64,000 nt of DNA from assembly GCA_017640605.1 (NCBI GenBank), contig JAEPQH010000007.1, positions 1 to 64,000 of the forward strand, given 5' to 3'. The notes beneath the pieces were generated by a model. That model saw only the letters and a program-made list of their open reading frames with translations, was not told the DNA's origin and did not search any database. Shown here one piece after another: positions 8,561-18,189 of this stretch. The translations under genes and the position numbers were made by a program. This DNA comes from Balneolaceae bacterium (GTDB lineage: Bacteria > Bacteroidota > Rhodothermia > Balneolales > Balneolaceae). How positions within the stretch are numbered: the stretch's first letter is position 1; the number at the start of each line of letters is the position of its first letter.

Positions 8561-8655
8561 TGTGTGTTAATAAATAATTGTACAACTGCGATAGTTGCGG
8601 AGCGATCATTTAATAATGATTAGCCCGAATATTCACTTTTATTTGTTAACACACG
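8561..8655. repeat. long inverted repeat enclosing two hairpins
   Basis: Arms 8561-8577 and 8639-8655 pair almost continuously (17 pairs, two of them G-T). Within the enclosed 61 bases there are two further perfect hairpins: CAACT/AGTTG (8583-8597) and ATCATT/AATGAT (8605-8620). The result is a three-way junction. It sits just upstream of the SDR start on the minus strand. It could be a structured leader, a regulator site or a small MITE-like element. Confidence 0.5.
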
Positions 8656-8685
8656 AATAAAAGCACTCCGGCAGCCGAAGTTATT

Positions 8686-8726
8686 CTTGATAACAATTAT
8701 CGAGATTGTCAATGTTTCAACATTGA
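8686..8726. repeat. two further palindromes downstream of the DUF427 gene
   Basis: 8686-8704 forms an 8-bp stem (one G-T pair) around the loop CAA. 8709-8726 is a perfect 8-bp inverted repeat, TCAATGTT/AACATTGA, with two bases between the arms. They follow directly after the DUF427 stop on the minus strand and may end that transcript, although there is no T-run. Confidence 0.45.
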
Positions 8727-8730
8727 AGTG

Positions 8731-9285
8731 TTACAGGTAGGTGTTGGGGGCTTCTCCTTTAACCGGTCCCACAATTTCATTGGTGATCCAGCCACCATAA
8801 AAACCGCCGGGTTGAGGGCGCACTCGTTCATCATCAACGAAGCAATCGGCTTTGGCGGGATAAAACGCCAAGTACTCTCTTATCTCTTTGTAGTCTTCAA
8901 AAGGATTAGGATAAGACCACGCAATATGATCGATCTGGTGATTCTCTGATTCTACTTTCCAGTATTTGGCAACTCCTTTCCATTCGCATCTGGATTCGCC
9001 GGCTGAAGGCTTCAGAAACTCAAAATTTATATCAGAAGGAGGGAGGTAAAAAGTAGGTGGACTGGCTGTTTCTAAAATTCGTACGGCATTCGTGGTGTCA
9101 GCAATAATTAAATCGCCAACTTTTACAATAATATGCCTATGATCGTAATCGATTTTTGGAGGGCGCGGATAATCCCACACCGATTCCTGACCTTTTTTTG
9201 GCTTGATGGCAAAAGATGGACGCTTTTGTCCGTAGTACTTCCAATTTGATCGGGCATGTTTTGCCCAATAGGGTAGTTCAGTCAT
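8731..9285 (-). CDS. DUF427 domain protein
   Basis: A 184-residue soluble protein. It has the features of the DUF427 family: an ESVWDYPRPP motif near residue 35, a strand with VKVGDLIIADT, a CEWKGVAKYW segment around residue 100, and AWSYPNP in the second half. The family has a compact beta-rich fold and no settled biochemical role. Here it lies between two small membrane proteins and an SDR enzyme, all on the same strand but spaced widely enough for separate promoters. Confidence 0.85.
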   Translation of the reverse strand: MTELPYWAKHARSNWKYYGQKRPSFAIKPKKGQESVWDYPRPPKIDYDHRHIIVKVGDLIIADTTNAVRILETASPPTFYLPPSDINFEFLKPSAGESRCEWKGVAKYWKVESENHQIDHIAWSYPNPFEDYKEIREYLAFYPAKADCFVDDERVRPQPGGFYGGWITNEIVGPVKGEAPNTYL

Positions 9286-9329
9286 AGTAGTAAAACCCTA
9301 TCCAACTGAACTACATTCCGGCTACTTTT

Positions 9330-9539
9330 TTACGCTGTTTCAACCTTGCAAGTTTGGATCCCGAAAATTTTATACAACGGGCAAAAACTTACTAAACTGG
9401 TTAGAAGAAATACACCTGCAATTACTGCTAAAACAATGGCTAAAGTGCCGCTAATTATTCCACCGAAATAAAGTCCTGCTATAACTAAAGCTATTACGGT
9501 TCTGATGATTCTATCTGCCGAGCCCATATTCTTTTTCAT
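9330..9539 (-). CDS. small DUF2892 / YgaP-like membrane protein
   Basis: A 69-residue inner-membrane protein with two hydrophobic helices and a CPLYKIFGIQTC motif at the C-terminal end, matching the DUF2892 family (the membrane part of YgaP-type proteins). An N-terminal MKKNMGxxDRIIR segment is also typical. AAAGGT lies about 8 bases before the ATG. No rhodanese domain is attached. Confidence 0.8.
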   Translation of the reverse strand: MKKNMGSADRIIRTVIALVIAGLYFGGIISGTLAIVLAVIAGVFLLTSLVSFCPLYKIFGIQTCKVETA

Positions 9540-9557
9540 GATTGTACCTTTATGTTT

Positions 9558-9656
9558 TTAAGAAAATAAATATTGAATTCCCACAACTATCGCATAAATA
9601 ATTCCTATGCAGAGTACGCAAGTGAGGATTAGTTTTCCGATGAGTTGTTTGTTCAT
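9558..9656 (-). CDS. 32-residue single-pass membrane peptide (hypothetical)
   Basis: A short minus-strand frame starts with ATG and codes for a lysine-containing head (MNKQLIGK) and one continuous hydrophobic helix with two cysteines, then stops. It lies 18 bases upstream of the DUF2892 gene on the same strand, so they may be co-transcribed. The ribosome site is weak. The membrane-peptide composition makes chance less likely, but there is no homology evidence. Confidence 0.4.
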   Translation of the reverse strand: MNKQLIGKLILTCVLCIGIIYAIVVGIQYLFS

Positions 9657-9713
9657 GTTAAAATATAATCCTGCTGTATCACTCTTTCTGTTACTTCGGT
9701 TACATAAGGTGGA

Positions 9714-10577
9714 TTAATTTAACACCTTGAAGGAGCGAACGTACTGCTTGCCCAGCCACGAATTGTGAACTTCATCCCAAGTAGAATAATGCCCAAAATC
9801 TGATAATCCGGATGCAGTAGCTCCCCACGTTCCTACGCTTAATTCGTATTCTTTCGGGAATACATTATTAGGTAATGTTCGGGTATGGTACTCGGCATAT
9901 AAGTTTAGAGTGCAACCGGGAAATGATTGCGCAATCTGTTGAAGGAGTTTTGAACTATTTAAATGATCAGAGTGATCACCCGGATTTATTACCGGATCGG
10001 TATCAGCTATATGAATAGATAAATCAGTGCCAACGTGATGCTCTTTAATCAGAACACTAATTACAAGCTCGAGATCCAATTTCGAAAAAGTGTTTGTTCC
10101 ATCGGCACTCTGAATGGTTTCAATCTCGCCATTCATCAACTTCTGCAGGCTTTTATACTGATGCGTGGGATAACCGGCTCCATCCACATTTCCATCAGGT
10201 AGTCGCAAAAAGTAGCTCACCGTATTACGATAAGTGTAGCTCAAGATATCGAAGTCAGCTACTCTTTTTCGTTGTTCGTTCATGGAGCTTCCTAATCGTT
10301 TTTCCGGCCAAGCGGCATTAACCATGAATCGAATCGCTCGTTTACTTCCTTCTTCTCGTGCAAGCGTGTAGTTATTGGTCATTGCCGCCCCGGCATCACC
10401 GGCTGTTATGTGTAAAAATATCACAGTATGATTGGAATCAGCCACTGCGTGATAAGCATTCGGATTCATAAACAGTTGCCAGTCATCCGGATGTGCAGCC
10501 ACAAATACCGACGTTGATTGTGCTAAGCTCAAACTTGAAAGAAGCAGAATGCAGATACTCGTATAGAAAAATTTCAT
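9714..10577 (-). CDS. secreted PIG-L family deacetylase
   Basis: The 287-residue protein begins with a signal peptide (about 19 residues, ending SLAQ). The zinc-binding AHPDD motif of the GlcNAc-PI de-N-acetylase (LmbE/PIG-L) family follows at residues 28-32, and a second metal motif of the form GDHSDHxN lies in the C-terminal half. Family members remove N-acetyl groups from sugars. Unlike the cytosolic BshB1 at 19868 this one is exported, so it probably acts on cell-envelope or external glycans. The true substrate is unknown. Confidence 0.82.
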   Translation of the reverse strand: MKFFYTSICILLLSSLSLAQSTSVFVAAHPDDWQLFMNPNAYHAVADSNHTVIFLHITAGDAGAAMTNNYTLAREEGSKRAIRFMVNAAWPEKRLGSSMNEQRKRVADFDILSYTYRNTVSYFLRLPDGNVDGAGYPTHQYKSLQKLMNGEIETIQSADGTNTFSKLDLELVISVLIKEHHVGTDLSIHIADTDPVINPGDHSDHLNSSKLLQQIAQSFPGCTLNLYAEYHTRTLPNNVFPKEYELSVGTWGATASGLSDFGHYSTWDEVHNSWLGKQYVRSFKVLN

Positions 10578-10739
10578 GGTCTAGTTCACTAATTAATTGG
10601 GAATCAATCTCTTTGGTAAATCCGGTGTACAGTACTAAATGGATGGTATTGTTACAAGAATTCACTTCAAAATAAGTCAAAAAAGCGCTACCATAATGAA
10701 GGAATCATCACAATCATCAGGTAATTTAATCCTATTAAG

Positions 10740-12503
10740 ATGGAAGCGCATTTTGAGCTAAATGAAGTCACAGAAAAACTGCCTAAGCATCTTCACAAGT
10801 TTATTGTAAAACAACCTTACGACGAATATACTCCACAAAATCAGGCTGTATGGCGTTACGTGATGCGCATGAATGTGGATTATCTGAGTAAAGTAGCGCA
10901 TGGCTCTTACCGAGATGGACTTAAAAAAACCGGTATTTTCGTGGATGAGATTCCTCGGATGGAAGGAATGAACAGAATCTTAAAAGAAATAGGCTGGGCG
11001 GCAGTTTCAGTAGATGGATTTATCCCGCCCAATGCTTTCATGGAGTTCCAGGCTTATAATGTATTGGTGATAGCGAGCGAAATGCGAACCATCAATCATA
11101 TTGAGTACACACCCGCGCCCGATATTATACACGAAGCGGCCGGACATGCACCGATAATTGCGAATCCGGAATATGCCGAATACCTGCGCAGATTTGGAGA
11201 AATTGGAAGTAAAGCGATTTCCTCTTCCAAAGATTATGATATGTATGAGGCAATTCGATTATTAAGCATCCTGAAAGAAGATCCGAATTCATCGCAGGAA
11301 GAAATTGACAATGCTCAAGCCGAAGTTGAATATTTACAAAATAATATGGGTGAGCTTTCAGAAATGGCCATGATTCGCAATTTACATTGGTGGACAGTGG
11401 AGTATGGGTTAATTGGTGATCTGGAAAATCCAAAAATATACGGAGCAGGATTACTTTCATCGATTGGGGAAAGTAAGAATTGCTTGCGCCCGGAAGTGAA
11501 GAAAATACCGTATTCATTAGATGCTGCTTACCAAAATTTTGATATAACCAGTGAACAGCCACAGTTATTTGTTACTCCCGATTTCGCATACTTAAGTTTA
11601 GTATTAGAAGAATTCGCAAACACCATGGCATTACGAAATGGTGGACTGAGTGGAGTGAAAAAGCTCATTGATTCCAAAGGATTGGGCACCATCGAATTAA
11701 GTACGGGCATTCAAATTTCAGGTAATTTTTCGAAAGTAATCGAAGACCAAAAGGGAAGAGTAGCTTACGTGCAAACTACCGGACCAACGGCACTCGCCAA
11801 TCGAGATAAGGAACTGATTGGTCATGGTGTTAATAATCATCCGAATGGATTTGGCAGCCCGATAGGTAAACTTCGAGGCATTAACTTACCGATTGAAGAT
11901 ATGGCTCCGCGTGATTTGGACGCTTACGGTATTTACGAAGGTAAAACTGTGACTCTCGAGTTTGAAAGTGGAGTAGTGGTAGAGGGTAAAGTAATTACGG
12001 GAACCAGAGATTTACGAGGACGAATTCTGCTTATCTCATTCGAAGAATGCACGGTTAGATACAAAGATGAATTGCTTTTTACGCCCGATATGGGAGTATA
12101 TGATATGGCGATTGGTAAAGAAGTAATCTCGGCTTATGCCGGCTCTGCCGATGTTCGTTCTTTTGGCGATGTTGGAAAGGTTTCGAAAAATAAGTCGCAT
12201 AAAATTGTGTATTCTGATCGTGAAAGAGCACTCTACAAGTTATATGCAGAGGTTCGTGAAATGAGACAAAATCAATCGCACAATGAGCCAAGGATTGGAG
12301 AAATACTTACGATTTTAAAAAACGATTACCCCAAAGACTGGTTGCTCGCATTAGAGATGTATGAACTTGCTGGTAAAAACGATTTGGAAATCGCGGTTGA
12401 TCTAAGAACCTATCTGACTAAGCTAAAATCGGATGAAAAATACACTAAGCTTATTGATAACGGTCTACGTTTGATCGAAGAAAGTACTCCGGCTGAAGTG
12501 TAG
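10740..12503 (+). CDS. aromatic amino acid hydroxylase (phenylalanine 4-monooxygenase-like)
   Basis: This 587-residue protein contains the catalytic domain of tetrahydropterin-dependent aromatic amino acid hydroxylases in its first 330 residues. The iron ligands are visible: His131 and His136 in HEAAGHAP, and Glu221 in WWTVEYGL; the pterin-side motif TPAPDIIHE is also present. The usual product would be tyrosine from phenylalanine. Bacterial phenylalanine hydroxylases are usually around 260-300 residues, so about 250 residues at the C-terminus are extra. They are not the N-terminal ACT domain of animal enzymes, and I cannot name them. No pterin-recycling gene is next to it. Confidence 0.88.
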   Translation: MEAHFELNEVTEKLPKHLHKFIVKQPYDEYTPQNQAVWRYVMRMNVDYLSKVAHGSYRDGLKKTGIFVDEIPRMEGMNRILKEIGWAAVSVDGFIPPNAFMEFQAYNVLVIASEMRTINHIEYTPAPDIIHEAAGHAPIIANPEYAEYLRRFGEIGSKAISSSKDYDMYEAIRLLSILKEDPNSSQEEIDNAQAEVEYLQNNMGELSEMAMIRNLHWWTVEYGLIGDLENPKIYGAGLLSSIGESKNCLRPEVKKIPYSLDAAYQNFDITSEQPQLFVTPDFAYLSLVLEEFANTMALRNGGLSGVKKLIDSKGLGTIELSTGIQISGNFSKVIEDQKGRVAYVQTTGPTALANRDKELIGHGVNNHPNGFGSPIGKLRGINLPIEDMAPRDLDAYGIYEGKTVTLEFESGVVVEGKVITGTRDLRGRILLISFEECTVRYKDELLFTPDMGVYDMAIGKEVISAYAGSADVRSFGDVGKVSKNKSHKIVYSDRERALYKLYAEVREMRQNQSHNEPRIGEILTILKNDYPKDWLLALEMYELAGKNDLEIAVDLRTYLTKLKSDEKYTKLIDNGLRLIEESTPAEV

Positions 12504-12515
12504 CTTTAAAGTCGT

Positions 12516-13763
12516 TTATTTAGGAAAACGAAAGGAAAGTTGATACTTATTTTCGGTATTAAGCGTGTAGGTTGCTTCGATTTGTTGAAGCAAAGATTCG
12601 ATTAAAGTTTTACCTAAGCCACCCACCGAGTTTTCACTTTCGGAAAGTGTAATTCCGCTACCGTTATCGGCATAGGTGATGGAATAATGATCCATTTCTT
12701 CGAGTGCAGAAATCGTAATTTGATAGTTTTCTTGATGCTGACTAAAACCATGTTTCAAACTATTAGTAATCAATTCATTCAGGATAATACCTACAGGCAC
12801 TCCATGATTGATATTCAGATATGGGATGTGAACATCTAGACTTAGCTTCACCTCTTTTCCTGTTTTGTTGAAGCTATCAATAATGATATCTGCCAGCTCT
12901 TTCACATACTGCTTAAAATGAATGCGGCTGATATCTTCAGATTGATACAAAAGTTCATGAACCTTGGAAATCGATAGAATGCGATTCGTGCTCAGTTTCA
13001 ATGTTGTTCTCGAAAAATCATCCGGAGCACGATTACTCTGTAAGTCCAACAAACCGGACACCACGGCTAAGTTATTCTTTACCCGATGATGGATTTCTTG
13101 TAACAGCACTTTTTTCTCCTCGATGTTTTGTTTGAGGATGGTATCCTGCTTTATCAGTTGCTGATTATTGAGTTCTATACGATTTATGAGTCTCAACATG
13201 GAATCGTTCAGGTAATAAACCAGTAATGCAACCACAAGGCAAACCAAGGATAAGAGCAAAGCATAAATGCCCCACTCGATCAAACCATTGGTAAACTCCG
13301 GATTACCAAAGCTGTACGGTTTTTCCAGATGAACTTTTCCGACACCTAAGAATGAGAGAATAGCCAAAGCATGGATTCCAATAGTTTGCCGAACGCTAAA
13401 AATCTGAATGCTTAAAAAGGGCACTAATATGATCAGTGAGTTCGAAAGTGCACCTAATCCTTCTTGAAATAAGTTTGTGATAAAAAAGGAGTAGATTATT
13501 ACAATGATGAAGCTAATCTTAAAAGAAAGTGACAGCTTATTCTTTAAAAGATATATGGTTAGAAGTGCACCTAAGTTGATGAAATCAAAATAAAATCCTT
13601 CAGATAAGGGCGCAGTATTAATAGGTAAAATTGGGATAATAACTGCTATAAAAGCAACGATTAAGCCAAAAAGTAAAAACCGATTTACTAATAGGTTCTT
13701 AATCTTATCGAACGACACCCGAAAGTTATCTAATTCGCTATTCAGCGTGGTGCTGTTTCCCAT
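12516..13763 (-). CDS. HisKA_2 membrane histidine kinase, paralog 1 of 5
   Basis: A 415-residue sensor kinase. About six hydrophobic helices fill residues 30-190, a short linker follows, then the HisKA_2 box with the phospho-acceptor His226 (EIHHRVKNN). The ATPase domain follows with N-box NELITNSLKHG, G1 DNGSG and G2 GGLGKTL. There is no HAMP, PAS or receiver domain, so the membrane part is probably the sensor. From the kinase core on it is almost identical to the next paralog (13955-15190). No response regulator is adjacent; HisKA_2 kinases often signal to separate regulators. Confidence 0.88.
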   Translation of the reverse strand: MGNSTTLNSELDNFRVSFDKIKNLLVNRFLLFGLIVAFIAVIIPILPINTAPLSEGFYFDFINLGALLTIYLLKNKLSLSFKISFIIVIIYSFFITNLFQEGLGALSNSLIILVPFLSIQIFSVRQTIGIHALAILSFLGVGKVHLEKPYSFGNPEFTNGLIEWGIYALLLSLVCLVVALLVYYLNDSMLRLINRIELNNQQLIKQDTILKQNIEEKKVLLQEIHHRVKNNLAVVSGLLDLQSNRAPDDFSRTTLKLSTNRILSISKVHELLYQSEDISRIHFKQYVKELADIIIDSFNKTGKEVKLSLDVHIPYLNINHGVPVGIILNELITNSLKHGFSQHQENYQITISALEEMDHYSITYADNGSGITLSESENSVGGLGKTLIESLLQQIEATYTLNTENKYQLSFRFPK

Positions 13764-13954
13764 GATGAAAGTGTTACTATATCAAATGTTAAATAGGGGG
13801 GAGAGGACTGAACCTTGATCACTCTCATCACAAAAGTGATAGATGATTTTGCCATGTCCATGTCTGTTAGTGCTCCAATCTATTAGGTGCTTTATCTTGC
13901 TTCTAACTTAAAAGTATGGACGAATAATCACTAATATTTTTTACTGCTCTATTG

Positions 13955-15190
13955 TTAACTATACACTTTAGGAAACCGGAAGCTCATAAGATATTTATTC
14001 TCGGTTTCTAAATGGAAGCTTGCTTCTATTTGTGTTAACAGCGATTCAATGAGGGTCTTTCCTAGTCCGGGTTGTTTTTTGTGATTGGAAGTATCAACAC
14101 CGCTACCATTATCTAGATACACAATTTCGTAATCATTGGCTTCTTCGATGGCAGAAATCCGAATCACATAGTCCTCTTGCGGTGAATTAAACCCATGTTT
14201 TAAACTGTTGGTAATTAATTCGTTTAAGATTATGCCAATGGGAACTCCGTGATTTACACTCAAATAGTGAATGTTAATATCAAGCTGCAGGCTGATGTCT
14301 TTCCCGGTTTTGTTAAAACTATCAAGGATTATTTGTGCGAGCTCTTTAATATATCGCTCTAAATGGATTCGGCTAACATCATCCGACTGATAAAGCAACT
14401 CATGTACTTTCGAGATCGATAAGATGCGATTGGTGCTAAGCTTTAAGGTTGTTCGCGAAAAGTCATCCGGTGCAAGGTTCGATTGAAGATCAAGCAAACC
14501 GGACACTACGGCTAGATTATTTTTAACTCGATGGTGGATTTCTTGAAGCAACACTTTTTTCTCTTCAATATTTTGCTTCAGTTCTTGATCTTGATGTTTC
14601 AGCACTTTGTAATTTTCATCCTGTTGCCCAATAATTCGCAAAAGAGAGTCATTTAGCTTTTGCACTAACAATGCAATGATGATACTTACAATGGAAAAAA
14701 TGATTCCGTTATTCACCCATTTATAGGCAATTAACTGAGTGGGATGAGGTTCATCACCAACCAAATACCCATTTAAATAGCCATAAGCGATAGCTATGTA
14801 GCTTACCAAAACCACACAAAATAGAATCACTGCCCATTTTAATTTATATACCAATATTGCCAAAAATGGAATCATTACCACAATTAGCTCGATGGTAGAA
14901 TACAATCCATTTTGAACCATATCTCCCACATAAGCCGCATAAATAGTTGCTATGATGAGTCCGGTTTTAAAAGCAAGGGACAAACTGTTTCTGAAGATGA
15001 ACACAGCATACAGCAACACGATGAAGGTTAAATCAAAATAATTGTAGACATCGAAATGAGCTTGATCTAAAGGGAAGCGTCCTGCTACAAAAACTAAACT
15101 TGCAAATACTGCACCCAGAAGTAGAAAATAATCGATTAACTTCGTTTTCAGGACCTCAATGGAGGTGACTATCTCTTGATTAATGGACAT
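13955..15190 (-). CDS. HisKA_2 membrane histidine kinase, paralog 2 of 5
   Basis: 411 residues with the same layout as its neighbours: a six-helix membrane part, a Gln/Lys-rich linker, phospho-acceptor His220 in EIHHRVKNN, then the ATPase domain with NELITNSLKHG and DNGSG. The stretch from the linker through the dimerisation helices matches paralog 1 nearly residue for residue, while the membrane parts have diverged. That pattern suggests duplication followed by change in what is sensed. A gap of 191 bases separates it from paralog 1, enough for a separate promoter. Confidence 0.88.
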   Translation of the reverse strand: MSINQEIVTSIEVLKTKLIDYFLLLGAVFASLVFVAGRFPLDQAHFDVYNYFDLTFIVLLYAVFIFRNSLSLAFKTGLIIATIYAAYVGDMVQNGLYSTIELIVVMIPFLAILVYKLKWAVILFCVVLVSYIAIAYGYLNGYLVGDEPHPTQLIAYKWVNNGIIFSIVSIIIALLVQKLNDSLLRIIGQQDENYKVLKHQDQELKQNIEEKKVLLQEIHHRVKNNLAVVSGLLDLQSNLAPDDFSRTTLKLSTNRILSISKVHELLYQSDDVSRIHLERYIKELAQIILDSFNKTGKDISLQLDINIHYLSVNHGVPIGIILNELITNSLKHGFNSPQEDYVIRISAIEEANDYEIVYLDNGSGVDTSNHKKQPGLGKTLIESLLTQIEASFHLETENKYLMSFRFPKVYS

Positions 15191-15440
15191 TAATTATTGA
15201 ATACTCTCTTAAAAAACAAAAAATACGCATTTTGAATGAGTGTTAGTGAAGATTATCAAATTCCAATCTAAACTGTAATCTCATAAGCTTCTGCAGGTTT
15301 ATTATCGGCACTAAAGCTCAAATTTGAATCAAAAAGAATTTTTAAGAATTCTATAGCTAGTTGAAATTTTATATTGTTTATAGATTAGTTTAGATATAAT
15401 TCACGAAGATTAAAGTCGTAAACACAAATGAAGTATAAAA

Positions 15441-16694
15441 CTATTGCCCCTGTTTTTGAAAACTTCGGTTGGCACTGTTTTGCAATGCTAGGAAATTAAA
15501 CGATAACTTAAAGATACCATCCGTTTCATATTGGTATTCTGCCTCTATTTGTTCCAATAATGATTGAATTAAAGTAAATCCGAGACCAGTTTGTGATGCA
15601 ATTTCGAAGTTCTCAATTCCTTTCCCTCTATCCGAATAATCAACATAAATCCTTTCATCTATGTAGTTGATTTTAATATATATTTTCTTTTCATCTGCAT
15701 GTATTATTCCATATTTGAATGAGTTGGTAATTAATTCATTTAATATAATTCCTAATGGTACGCTTAAGTTCACATCTATTGATTCAACATTTACATCAAA
15801 GTCAAATTCTACCTCATTGGAAAGTTCATTTAAACTATTTGCAATAAGTGAAGTGAGTTCTTTTAAATACTGTTCGAATTGTATGTTATTGAAATTCTCC
15901 GATTCGTAAAGCATTTCATGAACCTTCGCAATACTCAAAATTCTATTGGTGCTTTTCTGGAGAATGAATCTACTTTCGGCATCTTTGACACGGAAAAGTT
16001 GTAATTGAAGCAAACTTGAAACAACCGCTAAATTATTTTTAACTCGATGGTGAATTTCTTGCAACATAATTGACTTCTCTTGATTTTTTTCGAGCAAGTC
16101 TTTGTCTCTGAGTTGGAGAGTTTTATTCGTTTCTTGTAAATCGTCAATAAAATTTTGAATTGCACTATTAAAATTACCCATAAAAATGGAATAAACGATA
16201 GTTACAATTATTGTTATAAAGGCAGTATCGATCCACTTGAAATGATCAGAATTCAAAGGTACTTCCGGAGTAAAAATTAAATTACCCGATAGAAATAAGT
16301 ATGAAAATAGAATATAAGTGATTAAACAAAAGATTGAGATAAATACAGTAGTTCTTGCCGGGTAAACTAATGTTGAAATGAAAGGAATAATAGTTATCAA
16401 AAGTATGTTATTTGATGTTACTCCTACTTCATATACATCATTAAACGTTAAAATATAGATTACAAAAATTATGTAGGCAGACTTAATAGAAAGTGGAATC
16501 TTTTTACGGAAAAAATATAACCCATAAAATGAGGAGATTGTGATTGCAGGAAATAATAATTTAAATGTGAATATACTTTGAATAGGATAGGTCAGAATAA
16601 AGTAGGTAACCGTACCAAGTATTCCAGCAGATATCAGTAATAAATCAATTAAGTGATTTTTTACAGCCAATAATGAATTACCGTGATCATTCAT
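15441..16694 (-). CDS. HisKA_2 membrane histidine kinase, paralog 3 of 5
   Basis: The most diverged member of the array, about 417 residues from the ATG at 16694 (a start 15 bases further upstream is possible). It has six N-terminal hydrophobic helices, phospho-acceptor His216 in EIHHRVKNN, N-box NELITNSFKYG, and a G1 box reading YSDRGKG instead of the usual DNG. Replacement of the conserved Asn before Gly may lower or change ATP binding. Base composition is more AT-rich than in the neighbours. The 250 bases between it and paralog 2 hold no gene. Confidence 0.86.
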   Translation of the reverse strand: MNDHGNSLLAVKNHLIDLLLISAGILGTVTYFILTYPIQSIFTFKLLFPAITISSFYGLYFFRKKIPLSIKSAYIIFVIYILTFNDVYEVGVTSNNILLITIIPFISTLVYPARTTVFISIFCLITYILFSYLFLSGNLIFTPEVPLNSDHFKWIDTAFITIIVTIVYSIFMGNFNSAIQNFIDDLQETNKTLQLRDKDLLEKNQEKSIMLQEIHHRVKNNLAVVSSLLQLQLFRVKDAESRFILQKSTNRILSIAKVHEMLYESENFNNIQFEQYLKELTSLIANSLNELSNEVEFDFDVNVESIDVNLSVPLGIILNELITNSFKYGIIHADEKKIYIKINYIDERIYVDYSDRGKGIENFEIASQTGLGFTLIQSLLEQIEAEYQYETDGIFKLSFNFLALQNSANRSFQKQGQ

Positions 16695-16871
16695 GTACAT
16701 AATAAACAATAGTTACTAAAAGGTATTTAGTCTATAATTCAAATATTGGCCTTCTAAAAAAATTTATAAAAAAAAAAAAACGTGAATCAAATGTTAAAAA
16801 TAGAATTAAATTGACTTAATTATTTGTATTAAAGAATGAAGAGTATAATTGATATTCTATTTTAGTAACTG

Positions 16872-18113
16872 TTAACCAGCAAGTAGGTTAAAGCTAAATC
16901 TTAAATTGAATGAATTCTTTGTTTCATATTGATAAGCGGCATCAATCTGACCGAGTAAAGATTCGATGAGCGTAAATCCTAAACTTTTGGTAGCGGCTGC
17001 ATCGAAATCTGAAATACCTGTGCCGTTATCTTGATAACAGACATGAATTACATCGTCTTTTTTAGACACCTCGATGGAAATTTTTTTACTTGGTATACCT
17101 TTAAAACCGTATTTGATCGAATTTGTGATGAGTTCGTTGAAAATAATTCCTAAAGGCACTCCATGATTTATACTGATATACTCGATCTTAATATCAGTAA
17201 ATAACTCGATATCATCGCCTTCCATGCTGTCAAAAATTACTGTCGTTAACTCATCAATATATCGCTGAAAGGGGATTTTGGTGAAGTTTTTCGATTCATA
17301 CAGCATTTCATGAACCTTAGCAATGCTCATAATTCGATTTGTACTTTTGCGAAGTACATACTTGCTTTTGGGGTCATCAATATTGTAAGATTGCAATTCC
17401 AATAAACCGGAGACAACGGCTAGATTGTTTTTTACCCGATGATGAATTTCCTGAAGAAGAACATTCTTTTCGCCCAGTGATTCTTCTAATTGATCATCTC
17501 TGAGTTGAAGTTTTTCGTTTGCTTCTTCTAGTGATACAATGAATCGATCGATAGAATCATTATAGCTGTAAACAAAAGTGCTGATGATTAAGGCAATCAT
17601 AACGTGCACACTAGCATGATTTATCCAATCTGAAGCTCGATAACCACCGGAAAGGTAGGTCTCTGTTACTAATAATCCCTCCAAATAAAAAAAGGCAACA
17701 ATTGCGTAGCCAATTAAGCTTACCGTAAAAAGGGTTAAGGTAGTACGTAAGTTATATACAAGGATAGATAAGAAAGGTATAAGTATGATTAATGATATGC
17801 CGGTCGCATTGATATTATTTTCGATTAAATCGCTTATATAAGCAATGAAAACAAGTAAAATTATTATACCGGCTTTTATATTTAATCGAATTTTATTTCT
17901 TGCAAAATAAATCCCAAAAAACAGGCATTGAATAATGATATCAATAAATAAATCTGCATTTACATAGGATGCATCCCAAGGAAAAAGAGACAGCAAAAAA
18001 ATGGTAAGCCCTAAAAGTGCACCTATCAAGATAAAACGATCTAGCAAACGATTTTTGAGCTCATTTACAACATTCTTTGGCGTATCATTGGTATTGAATA
18101 TTGTATCAATCAC
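16872..18113 (-). CDS. HisKA_2 membrane histidine kinase, paralog 4 of 5
   Basis: 413 residues: six membrane helices, phospho-acceptor His225 (EIHHRVKNN), ATPase domain with NELITNSIKYG and DNGTG. Its kinase core is closest to paralog 5, which it follows after only 76 bases, so these two may share a transcript. The 5' gap towards paralog 3 contains a run of twelve A residues. Confidence 0.88.
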   Translation of the reverse strand: MIDTIFNTNDTPKNVVNELKNRLLDRFILIGALLGLTIFLLSLFPWDASYVNADLFIDIIIQCLFFGIYFARNKIRLNIKAGIIILLVFIAYISDLIENNINATGISLIILIPFLSILVYNLRTTLTLFTVSLIGYAIVAFFYLEGLLVTETYLSGGYRASDWINHASVHVMIALIISTFVYSYNDSIDRFIVSLEEANEKLQLRDDQLEESLGEKNVLLQEIHHRVKNNLAVVSGLLELQSYNIDDPKSKYVLRKSTNRIMSIAKVHEMLYESKNFTKIPFQRYIDELTTVIFDSMEGDDIELFTDIKIEYISINHGVPLGIIFNELITNSIKYGFKGIPSKKISIEVSKKDDVIHVCYQDNGTGISDFDAAATKSLGFTLIESLLGQIDAAYQYETKNSFNLRFSFNLLAG

Positions 18114-18189
18114 AATGACGATGGAATAAAATTAATCATTTATAGAAGTGATGTAGGTGTCACCAATAAGTGTTAGAAGTTGTACAATG

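Noticed and set aside
11125-11562. 145-codon minus-strand frame
   Set aside because: It lies wholly within the hydroxylase gene, antisense to its conserved active-site region, and is a shadow of that coding sequence.
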